From contig JAOAHX010000004.1 of the NCBI GenBank assembly GCA_026415035.1, forward strand, positions 118,308 through 162,138: a stretch of DNA of 43,831 nt, in the 5' to 3' direction. The DNA comes from Thermodesulfobacteriota bacterium. GTDB taxonomy: Bacteria > Desulfobacterota > BSN033 > UBA1163. How positions within the stretch are numbered: the stretch's first letter is position 1; each line of letters opens with the position of its first letter. The notes below the pieces were generated by a model. That model was not told where the DNA came from and made no database searches. It saw nothing but the letters and a program-made list of their open reading frames with translations. The translations under genes were made by a program, and so were the position numbers. This document shows, one piece after another, positions 16,229 to 23,937 of the stretch.

Positions 16229-16855
16229 TCAGGCTCCTCGATGACGGATCTTGTGCCGAAACCCGCGGATCACCATCGCCTCATACATCTTTTCGCTCTC
16301 GTCGATCCCTTTGAGAATGAGATGGCCCAAGGCATGGGCGATATTGTGCAAGCTCCTCAGAGGATGCCTCCACCGTATCCCGCCTCGGAGGTAAAGGGAA
16401 TGATGGGTCTCCTCGAGCACCTTCAAAAGGAGAAAGGTGGAGCGGTAGGTCAGAAAGAGGGCGGTGACGAAGAGGGACGGGAGGAACCGTTCGAGGGTTG
16501 CGAAGATCATCGGGTACGGGGTGCTTGCCAGCAGGAGGACGACGCCGGTCGACCCGGAAAGGACCTTCAAGAAGACCAGGAGGACGAATCGGAGCTGAAA
16601 GTCGGAGAGGAAGAGGAAGAGGGTTGCGAAGAGGAGGGGGTAGAGGGTGAGGGGAAAGAGTTTCAGGGGAAGGCGACAGGCGAAGAAGAGGCCGAGGAGA
16701 AGGCCATAGAGGAGGAAAAGACCTAAAGGATCCTTCAGGAGGACCACGCCGCTTAAGACGGCGAGCAGGCCTGAGATCTTCAGCAAGGGAGAGCGACGAT
16801 GAAGAAAACCCCTTCCTTCGACCGCCAGATAATCGAGGTAAGAGAGTTGAATCAT
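16229..16855 (-). CDS. cbiQ: Energy-coupling factor transporter transmembrane protein
   Basis: A 208-residue membrane protein with several hydrophobic helices (about 27-60, 68-112, 120-150) and a charged cytoplasmic C-terminal part ending in MYEAMVIRGFRHK, the coupling region conserved in CbiQ/EcfT. It connects the substrate-binding CbiM to the CbiO ATPase. Seven bases separate it from cbiM. Confidence 0.88.
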   Translation of the reverse strand: MIQLSYLDYLAVEGRGFLHRRSPLLKISGLLAVLSGVVLLKDPLGLFLLYGLLLGLFFACRLPLKLFPLTLYPLLFATLFLFLSDFQLRFVLLVFLKVLSGSTGVVLLLASTPYPMIFATLERFLPSLFVTALFLTYRSTFLLLKVLEETHHSLYLRGGIRWRHPLRSLHNIAHALGHLILKGIDESEKMYEAMVIRGFRHKIRHRGA

Positions 16856-16862
16856 GAGCTCT

Positions 16863-17582
16863 TCACTCCAGCTTCAACAGGTCCGGCCTCAACCGATGGA
16901 GATATCGCAAGATCAGGGTGGTGAGGACTCCCTCCAGGCACCACCCGATGAGGCTCAGGGGGAGGAGAAGGGCGATGAACCGTTCGAAATGGACCGCTTC
17001 ACCCTTTTCTCCCCTCCCGTGGAGGTCGTCATGTCCTTTGAGGAGTTTGAACTCAAAGAGTCCATGGGCCTCGCCTCGATGGAGCAGCTCCTCGTAATGA
17101 GAAAGGCCAAGCCTCACCACGCCGACCATCGAAAAGGTAGATAGGCAGAGGGCGAGAAAGGTGGCGAGGAATGCGGCCGGGGTGAGCCTTCGCCACATCT
17201 TCCATAACAGTCTAAAGAAGAGGTACCCCCCTATCCCTTCGATCGAGAGGATGAGCGTGTTCAACCCGATCACCGTCACCCCGCCATGGCCAAAAAGGGC
17301 CAGAATGACGTTGACGACGAAGGTCGCCAAGAAGATGAGGGAAGGACCCAAGAGAATCCCCGAGACGACCATCAGATTGACATGGTAGGCGATGGGGACG
17401 ATCTCCACCGAAGCGCCGAGGACCATCGTGGCCGCCATCATCCCCAGCAGGGGAAGCCTCCGGCCGAGCACCTCCTTGTTCCTCCTCCGAACGAGGATAA
17501 ATCCCATCAGGATCGCAAGAATAAATCCCGAGGCCCACAACCACACGGGCAGAATCCCGTCGGGAAGATGAATATGGGACAT
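16863..17582 (-). CDS. cbiM: Cobalt/nickel-type substrate-specific transporter component
   Basis: A 239-residue membrane protein starting MSHIHLPDGILPVWLW, the metal-binding N-terminus of CbiM/NikM (His residues near the free N-terminus coordinate Co2+ or Ni2+). Six or seven hydrophobic segments follow, with GHGGVTVIGLNTL in the middle. A His/Asp-rich loop (KGHDDLHGRGEKGEAVHF) lies between the last helices. No separate cbiN gene is present; the loop may replace part of its role, but I cannot show that. ATG 17582 is preceded by GAGGAGAGAGG. Upstream Fur-family control suggests metal-responsive expression; the metal is undetermined. Confidence 0.88.
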   Translation of the reverse strand: MSHIHLPDGILPVWLWASGFILAILMGFILVRRRNKEVLGRRLPLLGMMAATMVLGASVEIVPIAYHVNLMVVSGILLGPSLIFLATFVVNVILALFGHGGVTVIGLNTLILSIEGIGGYLFFRLLWKMWRRLTPAAFLATFLALCLSTFSMVGVVRLGLSHYEELLHRGEAHGLFEFKLLKGHDDLHGRGEKGEAVHFERFIALLLPLSLIGWCLEGVLTTLILRYLHRLRPDLLKLE

Positions 17583-17658
17583 GACCCTCTCTCCTCAGAG
17601 CCCCTTCGAGAAATCCCCCGTCTGATCTCATTTCAGGGGCTTGGGGAAGGTCCGGTTT

Positions 17659-18096
17659 TCACCCCTGAGCTTGGGGCGGACCCTTGCAGGCCTGACAGAA
17701 TCCATAAAAATTCAGTTCGTGGTCCGTCACCTCATAACCGGTGGTTTCGGCCACCCGCTTCGACCAGTCGGAAATCTCGCAAAGTTCGATGTCGACCACC
17801 TCTCCACATCCTTTGCAGACGACGTGGTGGTGGTGCTGCTCCGTCTCGCAGAATTTATACCTGACGCTCGAACCTTCGACGATCCGGAACACGATGCCGA
17901 GGGATTCGAAGAGATCGAGACAACGATAGACCGAGGTGAGCCCCACCCTTCTCCTCTTCTTCAGCAGACCTCGATAGACTTCCAGTGGGCTCAACGGTGC
18001 CTTAGAAGCTGAAAGCTCTTCGAAGACGAAAAGCCTGGGCCGGCTCATCCTCAACCTCTTTTCGGAAGAGATCGTCTTTAAAACCTCTTTTGCCAT
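17659..18096 (-). CDS. Fur-family metalloregulator
   Basis: A 145-residue Fur-family repressor. The N-terminal winged helix spans about 12-82 (VGLTSVYRCLDLFESLGIV is the recognition region), followed by the dimerisation/metal domain with ETEQHHHHVVCKGCGEVVDIE and a second FCQACK pair, giving the two C-x2-C zinc-structural pairs. It could be Zur-, Nur- or Fur-like; sequence alone does not settle the metal. It leads the transcript containing cbiMQO, making nickel, cobalt or zinc plausible. There is no clear ribosome site before ATG 18096; ATG 18048 has AGAGG upstream but would cut into the first helix. Confidence 0.85.
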   Translation of the reverse strand: MAKEVLKTISSEKRLRMSRPRLFVFEELSASKAPLSPLEVYRGLLKKRRRVGLTSVYRCLDLFESLGIVFRIVEGSSVRYKFCETEQHHHHVVCKGCGEVVDIELCEISDWSKRVAETTGYEVTDHELNFYGFCQACKGPPQAQG

Positions 18097-18112
18097 AATA
18101 AGTTAGGAGAAG

Positions 18113-18130
18113 AATGAAAAATTTTTCATT
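18113..18130. promoter_or_regulatory. Perfect 18-bp palindrome, probable Fur-family operator
   Basis: AATGAAAAATTTTTCATT is perfectly self-complementary. It begins 2 bases downstream of the -10 of the regulator's promoter, covers the expected transcription start, and ends 16 bases before the regulator's ATG. The TGA...TCA arms with an AT core resemble Fur-family boxes, so autorepression and control of cbiMQO are likely. Confidence 0.7.
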
Positions 18131-18132
18131 TA

Positions 18133-18161
18133 AATCTAAACCCCTTCCCTCCTTTTGTCAA
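18133..18161 (-). promoter_or_regulatory. Promoter of the Fur-cbiMQO-dus operon
   Basis: Minus strand: perfect -35 TTGACA (18156-18161), 17-base spacer, -10 TAGATT (18133-18138). The start would fall near 18126 inside the palindrome, leaving a leader of about 30 bases. Confidence 0.65.
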
Positions 18162-18235
18162 GGCGTGTGGGAGCCCATCGGCCAAAGGACGATTGAAGCC
18201 ATTGTTACGGGGAGGAAAACCGATCGAGGAAGGGG

Positions 18236-18799
18236 CTAACTTCCCTTTTTTTCTTCGATCTTTCCGGTCAGTTTACCGATCCAGTCCATGAGGCGATCGA
18301 TCACTGTGGGACCCTTCACCTTCAGAGTGGTCTCGGCGCTCAGGGGAGAGAGCATGCTATTGACCCTCACCTTGTAATCCCCTGTGGGAATCGGGGGCTG
18401 GCTGATGACCACCACCGGTTCGAACCTCTCGTTGGGGACGATATCCGCTTTCAAGATCTCCATGGCCTTGGTCAACTTGGCGATGGGCGATTTCCCCAGT
18501 TCCGCCCTGAAGGTCCCGTCGGGCTGGATATTGGCCTCTGCCACGATGGCCTTCGTCTCTTGTGGACCGTGGAGGGAGATGAAGATGGAATCCCCCGGCT
18601 TAAATCCCGATCCTTCGAAGACGATCACCGTATCCATCAGCTTGGCCACTCCCAAGCGGATCGACCCGGGATGGACAACCACCTGCGGACCGCTGAGGGT
18701 CCGATCGAGGGTGTTGGGCGTATTGGAACATCCGGCCAAAAGGATAAAGAGAACGAACCCCCAAAAACCCCAATTCCTCCGCTTTGTATTCTCCATCAT
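18236..18799 (-). CDS. Small exported lipoprotein, function unknown
   Basis: A 187-residue protein with a lipoprotein signal peptide: basic start (ENTKRR), hydrophobic stretch (WGFVLFILL) and lipobox LAGC with C24. The mature part is beta-rich (VVVHPGSIRLGV, VIVFEGSGFKPGDSIFISL, GDYKVRVNSMLSPLSAETTLKV), like an Ig/IPT-type fold that opens with a GSGFKPGD turn. A short amphipathic helix with a Lys-rich end follows. No family I can name. It starts 34 bases after the GcvT-SHMT gene and is probably the last gene of the glycine operon. Confidence 0.7.
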   Translation of the reverse strand: MMENTKRRNWGFWGFVLFILLAGCSNTPNTLDRTLSGPQVVVHPGSIRLGVAKLMDTVIVFEGSGFKPGDSIFISLHGPQETKAIVAEANIQPDGTFRAELGKSPIAKLTKAMEILKADIVPNERFEPVVVISQPPIPTGDYKVRVNSMLSPLSAETTLKVKGPTVIDRLMDWIGKLTGKIEEKKGS

Positions 18800-18833
18800 C
18801 GTTCCCCCCCTTTTTCCCTCTTTCGTCCGATTT

Positions 18834-21548
18834 TCACACGACTGCCTCCAGCAGACCCTGCACCATCGCTTTGGCTTCCGACTCCGAAAGACAGTATCTC
18901 ACCTCGGCAAATCTCTTCCGGAACCGGACCACCTCCTCGGCCACCGACCGACCATAAAGGATCACCTCGGCCAACAACTCGGCCAATTGTCCGAAGTCCT
19001 CCTCCTTCATCCCGAAACGGGTCATCTCCTGAACCCCCATCCTCAGACAGCTGGCCGCAGTGAAGGCCTCGTCGTCAGGGGCGGCCTGGTAGTTGACGAT
19101 GATGTTGTTCCGCTCCAGCTGCTCGGCCACGACAGGTCCTTTCCCATAACCGACCCGGACGATCACCTGATGGGTCTCGGTGTATCCTTTTTCCGGATCG
19201 CCCTCCACCATGATCCCCTGTTCCCTCAGGGACCGCGCAAAGGCCTTCGCATTGGAGAGAACCGCCTTCTGATACTCTTCCTTAAAGGCGTTCATCTCGT
19301 AAGCGGCCATGAGCAATCCCAAGAGGGTCCCGAGGTGGTGATTGCTGACACTGCCCGGAAAGACCCTTCGGACAATGGCCTCCCAGAGGTCTTCGTAAGG
19401 CGTCCCTTCGGACATGTTGCTTCCGATCACTCCCCGCTGGGGACCGAAGAAGGTCTTGTGGGTCGACCCGGTGACGAGATCTGCCCCCTCTTCGAAGGGC
19501 TCCTGAAAATAGGGCCCGATCAACCCGAGCACATGGGCCATATCGTAGTGGATGATCGGCCTCGGCTTCAGGGTTGAGGCCATCCGGACGATCTCCCTCA
19601 CGGGCTCTCGGTAAATGACCATGCTCTTTCCGAGGATGATCAATTCGGGTTTATGGACATCGATCAACTCCTCCGTCTTGACGAGGTCGATCTGATAGGG
19701 ATCGTCCTTCAGCACGGGAAAAGGGACGACCGAAGGCCGCTCGGTCAAGGGATCGATGGCGACGAAATCCCTGAGCGCGCCCATGGGCTGGGCGCTGAGA
19801 TGCCCTCCTCTCCCGAGATGGTGATTCATCACCTTCCGGATCCTTCGAGGCTCGCTCTTTCGGTCGAACCGATTGAGGAAGTCCACGATGCCGCTGAAGA
19901 CGGCGGTGTTGGCCATCTGGCCGCTGATCACCCTCACCTCGACCTCGGAACATCCGAGGAAACGGCGCATCTCCTCAACGAGCAAGGCTTCCACCTCTGC
20001 GATCAGTCTCGTCCCTTGGTAATAGAAGATGTCCCTCTCCCCCAGGGCCTTCACCACCCGGTGCTCCCCGTAGCGGTGCGAGGGGTCCATGATGGTGAGA
20101 AGCCTGACCAGAGGCGAAACCGTCTGCTCCGAGGGGATAAGGTTGATCGTCTCTTTCTGGCGCCAACGGGTGTTGTCGATCGCCTTTTCGACCAACCGCT
20201 TGGCCCGCGTTCTGAAATCCCTTTCGGCCTCTCCCCGGGCCTGGGTCTTTTTGGAAAGCAGGATGGGACGGGCATAAGGAGGAGCCTCTCCGGAGAGGTG
20301 TTTCTCCACGATAGCCCCCTCAAACGTCTTTCCTTTCTGTCGGATCTCCACCTTCTGTCCCGCTTCAAACTCGGCATCGATATAGGCCAATCCGATCGCC
20401 CTCATCCCTCTGTCTTCCGTAGGTCTGGAGAGGATCCCCTCGTCCGAGAAATGCCAGTATGGGATCAGCGTCCCGCTGGTCACAAAACCGACGCTCCGGC
20501 CGTCGATCGTGACCTCTGCGCCCGGCCTTGCGATGGCCTGTCTGCCCTCCCCACCACAGACCGCGAAGGGGACGATCCTCCTCGGGACGGCCTGTTTCTC
20601 GCGGGGAGGAAGGAGCTGCCCTTCTGCCCTCGCCTTCAACTCCTCGAACTGCCTTCGGAGGGCAGCCCTGCCGATGAACTCCCCCTTCAGGGGAGAGAAG
20701 CTGACGGCCAGACCCGCCGAATAGACGGCGAAGATGGGAATCTCTTTCCCCTCCTGGTCCGTCCCCAGTTCGTGCCCATAGAGGGGAAGGCCCGCCTCGA
20801 TCCTCAGGGTATCCCTTGCCCCCAACCCCACAGGCACGATCCCCTCTCGCTCTCCCGCGGCAAGGATGGCCTCCCAGATCATCCTGATCTTCTCGCTCTC
20901 GGAAAAGAGTTCGAAGCAGATCGGCTCTCCCGTATATCCGGTCCGCGAGATGGTGACCGCCACCCGAACCCCCTCGATCTCGCAGACCCTCAACCGGTTT
21001 CTCCAGGGATCGGGAAGCTTCGAATGGCTTTCGATGACGAGCTTCTCGAGCACCCTCTTCGTCGAGGGACCCTGGAGGGCAATCATCCCCATCGCTTCGC
21101 TCCGATCTTCGAGAACCACCCCTCGAAACCGCCTCTTATGTTCGATGAGCCAGTTCCAGTCCCTCGTGTGATTGGCGGCGTTGACCACCAGAAGGTATCT
21201 CGACTCCGAGGGAAGGTTCCCCATGTCGAGCCGGTAGAGATAGGCATCGTCGATGGCCTCGCCCCATTCGTTCTGGATCAAGGTGTACTGGGCCATGCCG
21301 TGCTCCAGGGCCAGGACGTTGTTCGTCAGGACCTGCTGAAGAAAAGGGATGGCCTCCTCTCCGTAGATCAGGAAGCGCCCCATATGGGAGATATCAAAGA
21401 GCCCCCCGTATTTCCGGGTCGCCAGGTGCTCCTCGATGATCCCCCCCGGATAGGAGATGGGCATCTCCCAACCCGCAAATTCCGCCATCTGCGCCCCGTG
21501 TTCCTTATGCCAAGCATGGAGGGGGGTGCGTTTCAATTCTTTTCCCAT
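18834..21548 (-). CDS. Fused aminomethyltransferase (GcvT) - serine hydroxymethyltransferase
   Basis: One uninterrupted 904-codon frame. Residues 1-430 are a GcvT/T-protein: FAGWEMPISYPGGIIEEH near the start, catalytic Asp in GEAIDDAY (100/101), RTGYTGE (202-208) and GLGARDTLRIEAGLPLYGHEL (241-261). Residues about 440-904 are SHMT fold: LIPSEQTVSPLV, a Y-G-E-H substitute for the usual Y-A-E-G (Glu495), YYQGTRLI, DMAHVLGLI (669-677) and PLP lysine K698 in GSTHKTFFGP. Both active sites look complete, though the SHMT half is divergent. The product would release methylene-THF from aminomethyl-H-protein and use it with glycine to make serine, or run in reverse. ATG 21548 has AAGGA 8 bases upstream. 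No separate gcvT or glyA is in the window. Confidence 0.9.
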   Translation of the reverse strand: MGKELKRTPLHAWHKEHGAQMAEFAGWEMPISYPGGIIEEHLATRKYGGLFDISHMGRFLIYGEEAIPFLQQVLTNNVLALEHGMAQYTLIQNEWGEAIDDAYLYRLDMGNLPSESRYLLVVNAANHTRDWNWLIEHKRRFRGVVLEDRSEAMGMIALQGPSTKRVLEKLVIESHSKLPDPWRNRLRVCEIEGVRVAVTISRTGYTGEPICFELFSESEKIRMIWEAILAAGEREGIVPVGLGARDTLRIEAGLPLYGHELGTDQEGKEIPIFAVYSAGLAVSFSPLKGEFIGRAALRRQFEELKARAEGQLLPPREKQAVPRRIVPFAVCGGEGRQAIARPGAEVTIDGRSVGFVTSGTLIPYWHFSDEGILSRPTEDRGMRAIGLAYIDAEFEAGQKVEIRQKGKTFEGAIVEKHLSGEAPPYARPILLSKKTQARGEAERDFRTRAKRLVEKAIDNTRWRQKETINLIPSEQTVSPLVRLLTIMDPSHRYGEHRVVKALGERDIFYYQGTRLIAEVEALLVEEMRRFLGCSEVEVRVISGQMANTAVFSGIVDFLNRFDRKSEPRRIRKVMNHHLGRGGHLSAQPMGALRDFVAIDPLTERPSVVPFPVLKDDPYQIDLVKTEELIDVHKPELIILGKSMVIYREPVREIVRMASTLKPRPIIHYDMAHVLGLIGPYFQEPFEEGADLVTGSTHKTFFGPQRGVIGSNMSEGTPYEDLWEAIVRRVFPGSVSNHHLGTLLGLLMAAYEMNAFKEEYQKAVLSNAKAFARSLREQGIMVEGDPEKGYTETHQVIVRVGYGKGPVVAEQLERNNIIVNYQAAPDDEAFTAASCLRMGVQEMTRFGMKEEDFGQLAELLAEVILYGRSVAEEVVRFRKRFAEVRYCLSESEAKAMVQGLLEAVV

Positions 21549-21608
21549 GGGTTCATCCTTTCTGTCCCGGTCTTCGATGCCTCTCTCTAACACATTTATC
21601 GACAGGGA

Positions 21609-22025
21609 TCATTCCCCGATGATCTTCACCAGGACCCGCTTCCTCCTCCTTCCATCAAACTCGCCATAAAAGATCTGCTCCCAGGGGCCCAAATCGAGCC
21701 TCCCCTCGGTCACGGCCACGACGACCTCCCTGCCCATCACCTGCCTCTTCAAATGGGCATCCGCATTGTCCTCTCCGATGTTGTGCCGGTACTGCCTCAC
21801 CGGCTCATGAGGCGCCAGCCTCTCAAGCCAGACCTCGAAATCGTGATGAAGGCCGGGCTCGTCGTCGTTGATGAAGACGGAGGCCGTAATGTGCATCGCA
21901 TTGACGAGGACCAACCCTTCGCGAATCCCGCTCTCCCGGAGGCAGGTGGCGACCTCCGGGGTGATGTTGATAAAGGCCCTCCGCGTGGGCACCTCGAACC
22001 AGAGCTCCTTCCGGTAGGACTTCAT
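21609..22025 (-). CDS. YjbQ/UPF0047 family protein
   Basis: A 138-residue member of the YjbQ family, annotated in databases as secondary thiamine-phosphate synthase from weak complementation data; its real role is uncertain. Family features visible: [51 protein letters not shown] and [14 protein letters not shown]. The conserved His/Asp/Glu residues suggest a metal-dependent active site. Length is exactly typical. ATG 22025 overlaps the patatin stop (ATGA, 22022-22025). Confidence 0.85.
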   Translation of the reverse strand: MKSYRKELWFEVPTRRAFINITPEVATCLRESGIREGLVLVNAMHITASVFINDDEPGLHHDFEVWLERLAPHEPVRQYRHNIGEDNADAHLKRQVMGREVVVAVTEGRLDLGPWEQIFYGEFDGRRRKRVLVKIIGE

Positions 22026-22915
22026 TCCAGCCTCCTTTCGATTCGAAGTCGGTTGAGGATCTCGAGGATCTTCGGAAGGGCCTCGGTGGCCGCTTTTTCT
22101 CCCTCCAAGATCGCCTCGTGTCTCTTCGAGAAGTCGGCAGACCCGATGTAGCCCACCTTCGGCCGAATCACCACATCGGCCTGCGACAGTTGAATTGCGG
22201 CCAGCTTCGAATACATGATGGTGATCGACTGAAGGAGCGTTTCGATCGTGTGCGTAGGGGGGGTCCGCTCCGAACTGGCCGAGATGTCCACGGCGATGAC
22301 CACATCCGCCCCCAGTCGCCTGGCCGCCTCAACGGCCACGGGGCTGACCACCCCGCCATCGACATAGAATCTTTCCCCGATCTTGACCGGTCTGAAAACC
22401 CCGGGGATGGCACAGCTGGCCCTCACCGCCTGGCCGGTGTTTCCTTTGCCAAAGACGGTCTCCTGACCGCTCTGGATCTCCGTGGCCACGGCATAAAAAG
22501 GGATCTTCAACCTCTCCATCGGCGTATGCTTCACCGTGCGGTTGACGAACTCTTCCAGTTTGTCTCCTCGGATGAACCCGTTCTCGGGCAAGACGAGGTC
22601 CACGATATCCTTCTGCTCAATCGTAAAGGACAACCTTTGGAGGTCAAAACCGCTAAGCCCATAGGCGTAGAAACTTCCGACCACACTGCCCACGCTCGTT
22701 CCGACGATCAGATGGACGGGGACCTTGTTCGTCTCGAGGACCTTGAGCACCCCGACATGGGCAAATCCCTTGGAGGCCCCCGCCCCCAAGACCAGGGCGA
22801 TCTTAGCCGGCCTGGGGAGGGGTTCGACCACCGGGGGAGGTTGGGTCTCCCTCACCGTGCAGGCCATCAGACATAGGAGAAATATCCCTGACGAGAAATA
22901 GATGAATCGCTTCAT
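22022..22915 (-). CDS. Patatin-like phospholipase lipoprotein (RssA-like)
   Basis: A 297-residue serine acyl hydrolase. A lipoprotein signal ([19 protein letters not shown]19) precedes a patatin domain: oxyanion loop [13 protein letters not shown], nucleophile S74 in GTSVG, and catalytic Asp186 in YVDGG. It belongs to the RssA/YlbK-like bacterial group and would act on phospholipids or acyl esters at the membrane. ATG 22915 was chosen because it starts the signal peptide and has GAGG 9 bases upstream. Its place among glycine/lipoate genes is unexplained. Confidence 0.85.
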   Translation of the reverse strand: MKRFIYFSSGIFLLCLMACTVRETQPPPVVEPLPRPAKIALVLGAGASKGFAHVGVLKVLETNKVPVHLIVGTSVGSVVGSFYAYGLSGFDLQRLSFTIEQKDIVDLVLPENGFIRGDKLEEFVNRTVKHTPMERLKIPFYAVATEIQSGQETVFGKGNTGQAVRASCAIPGVFRPVKIGERFYVDGGVVSPVAVEAARRLGADVVIAVDISASSERTPPTHTIETLLQSITIMYSKLAAIQLSQADVVIRPKVGYIGSADFSKRHEAILEGEKAATEALPKILEILNRLRIERRLE

Positions 22916-23008
22916 TTCCGATTTCCTCACCTCCGCGGCCTTTTTAAGACATCCACCCTCCAGGCCCGATTCCATGGCCAGAGGTCTCTTTAAAAGATTC
23001 GTTCAAAA

Positions 23009-23036
23009 ATATATCACTGCGGGGGGAATTAGCAAG
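23009..23036 (-). promoter_or_regulatory. Possible internal promoter before the patatin gene
   Basis: Minus strand: TTGCTA (23031-23036), 16-base spacer, TATATT (23009-23014) with a TG just before the -10. It lies in the 142-base gap between lipA and the patatin gene, the widest gap inside this operon. The -35 matches only four of six bases. Confidence 0.35.
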
Positions 23037-23057
23037 GCCTCTTTAGGGGAGGAGGGG

Positions 23058-23921
23058 TTAAGAGAATCGGAGGCCGACCGATGCGAGCATCTCGGAGGCA
23101 TGGAAGGAACTTCTCACGAAGGGGCCCGAGGCCACCGCCCGAAAACCCATCTCCATGCCCATCTGTCGATACCGTTCGAACTCCTCAGGAGGGAGATACC
23201 TCCTAACGGGGAGACGGTCGATACGGGGCTGGAGATACTGGCCGATGGTCAGGAGGTCGCATCCCGCCTCCCGGAGATCTCTCATCACGTCCCGAACCTC
23301 TTCGGGTCTCTCCCCCAGGCCGAGCATGAGGCCCGATTTGGTGAGGATTTGAGGAGAGAGGTCTTTTGATCGATTCAATAGGCAAAGAGAGCGCCCGTAG
23401 TCGGCCTGCGGTCGGACCATGGGATAAAGCCGGGGGACGGTCTCGAGATTGTGATTGAGGACATCGGGCGAGGCCCCGAGCACCCGCTCGAGGGAAGAGA
23501 GGTCTCCCCGAAAATCCGGGATGAGGACTTCGACGCCGATGGCAGGGTCCTTCCTCCGGATCGCCTCGATCGTCCTCGCAAAGAAAGAGGCCCCCCCGTC
23601 TGGCAGGTCGTCGCGGGTGACGGAGGTGATGACCGCATAGCGGAGGCCCATCTGGGCCACGGCCTGGGCAACCCGCTCGGGCTCGTCTTCTTCCGGAGGA
23701 GAGGGGATGCCGTGACGAATCGCACAGAACCCACAGTCCCTCGTGCAGATCTCCCCCAGGATCAAAAACGTGGCGGTGCCCTGTGAAAAGCATTCGCCGA
23801 GGTTGGGACAGCGGGCCTCCTCGCAGACCGTGTGAAGAGCGGTCCTCTCAAGAAGGCCTTTCACCTTCAGAAGATCCGGATAGGGAGGAAGTCGCTTCTT
23901 CAGCCAAGGGGGTTTGACCAT
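23058..23921 (-). CDS. lipA: Lipoyl synthase
   Basis: A 287-residue radical SAM enzyme that inserts two sulfurs into octanoyl-protein. Auxiliary cluster motif C33-x4-C38-x5-C44 (CEEARCPNLGEC), radical SAM motif C59-x3-C63-x2-C66 (CTRDCGFC), and the C-terminal RSSFHA segment whose Ser ligates the auxiliary cluster. ATG 23921 follows GAGG at 9 bases and lies 16 bases after the lpd stop. It modifies the GcvH encoded in the same operon. Confidence 0.95.
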   Translation of the reverse strand: MVKPPWLKKRLPPYPDLLKVKGLLERTALHTVCEEARCPNLGECFSQGTATFLILGEICTRDCGFCAIRHGIPSPPEEDEPERVAQAVAQMGLRYAVITSVTRDDLPDGGASFFARTIEAIRRKDPAIGVEVLIPDFRGDLSSLERVLGASPDVLNHNLETVPRLYPMVRPQADYGRSLCLLNRSKDLSPQILTKSGLMLGLGERPEEVRDVMRDLREAGCDLLTIGQYLQPRIDRLPVRRYLPPEEFERYRQMGMEMGFRAVASGPFVRSSFHASEMLASVGLRFS

Positions 23922-23937
23922 GGGCGATGGCCTCAGC

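Noticed and set aside
15373-18096. Cobalamin biosynthesis cluster with cobalamin riboswitch
   Set aside because: Only transport genes and a Fur regulator are present; no cbi/cob biosynthesis gene and no B12-box was seen.
19653-21590. 645-codon plus-strand open frame opposite the GcvT-SHMT gene
   Set aside because: Translation is rich in Arg, Pro, Asp and His with no domain; the minus-strand frame carries all catalytic motifs.
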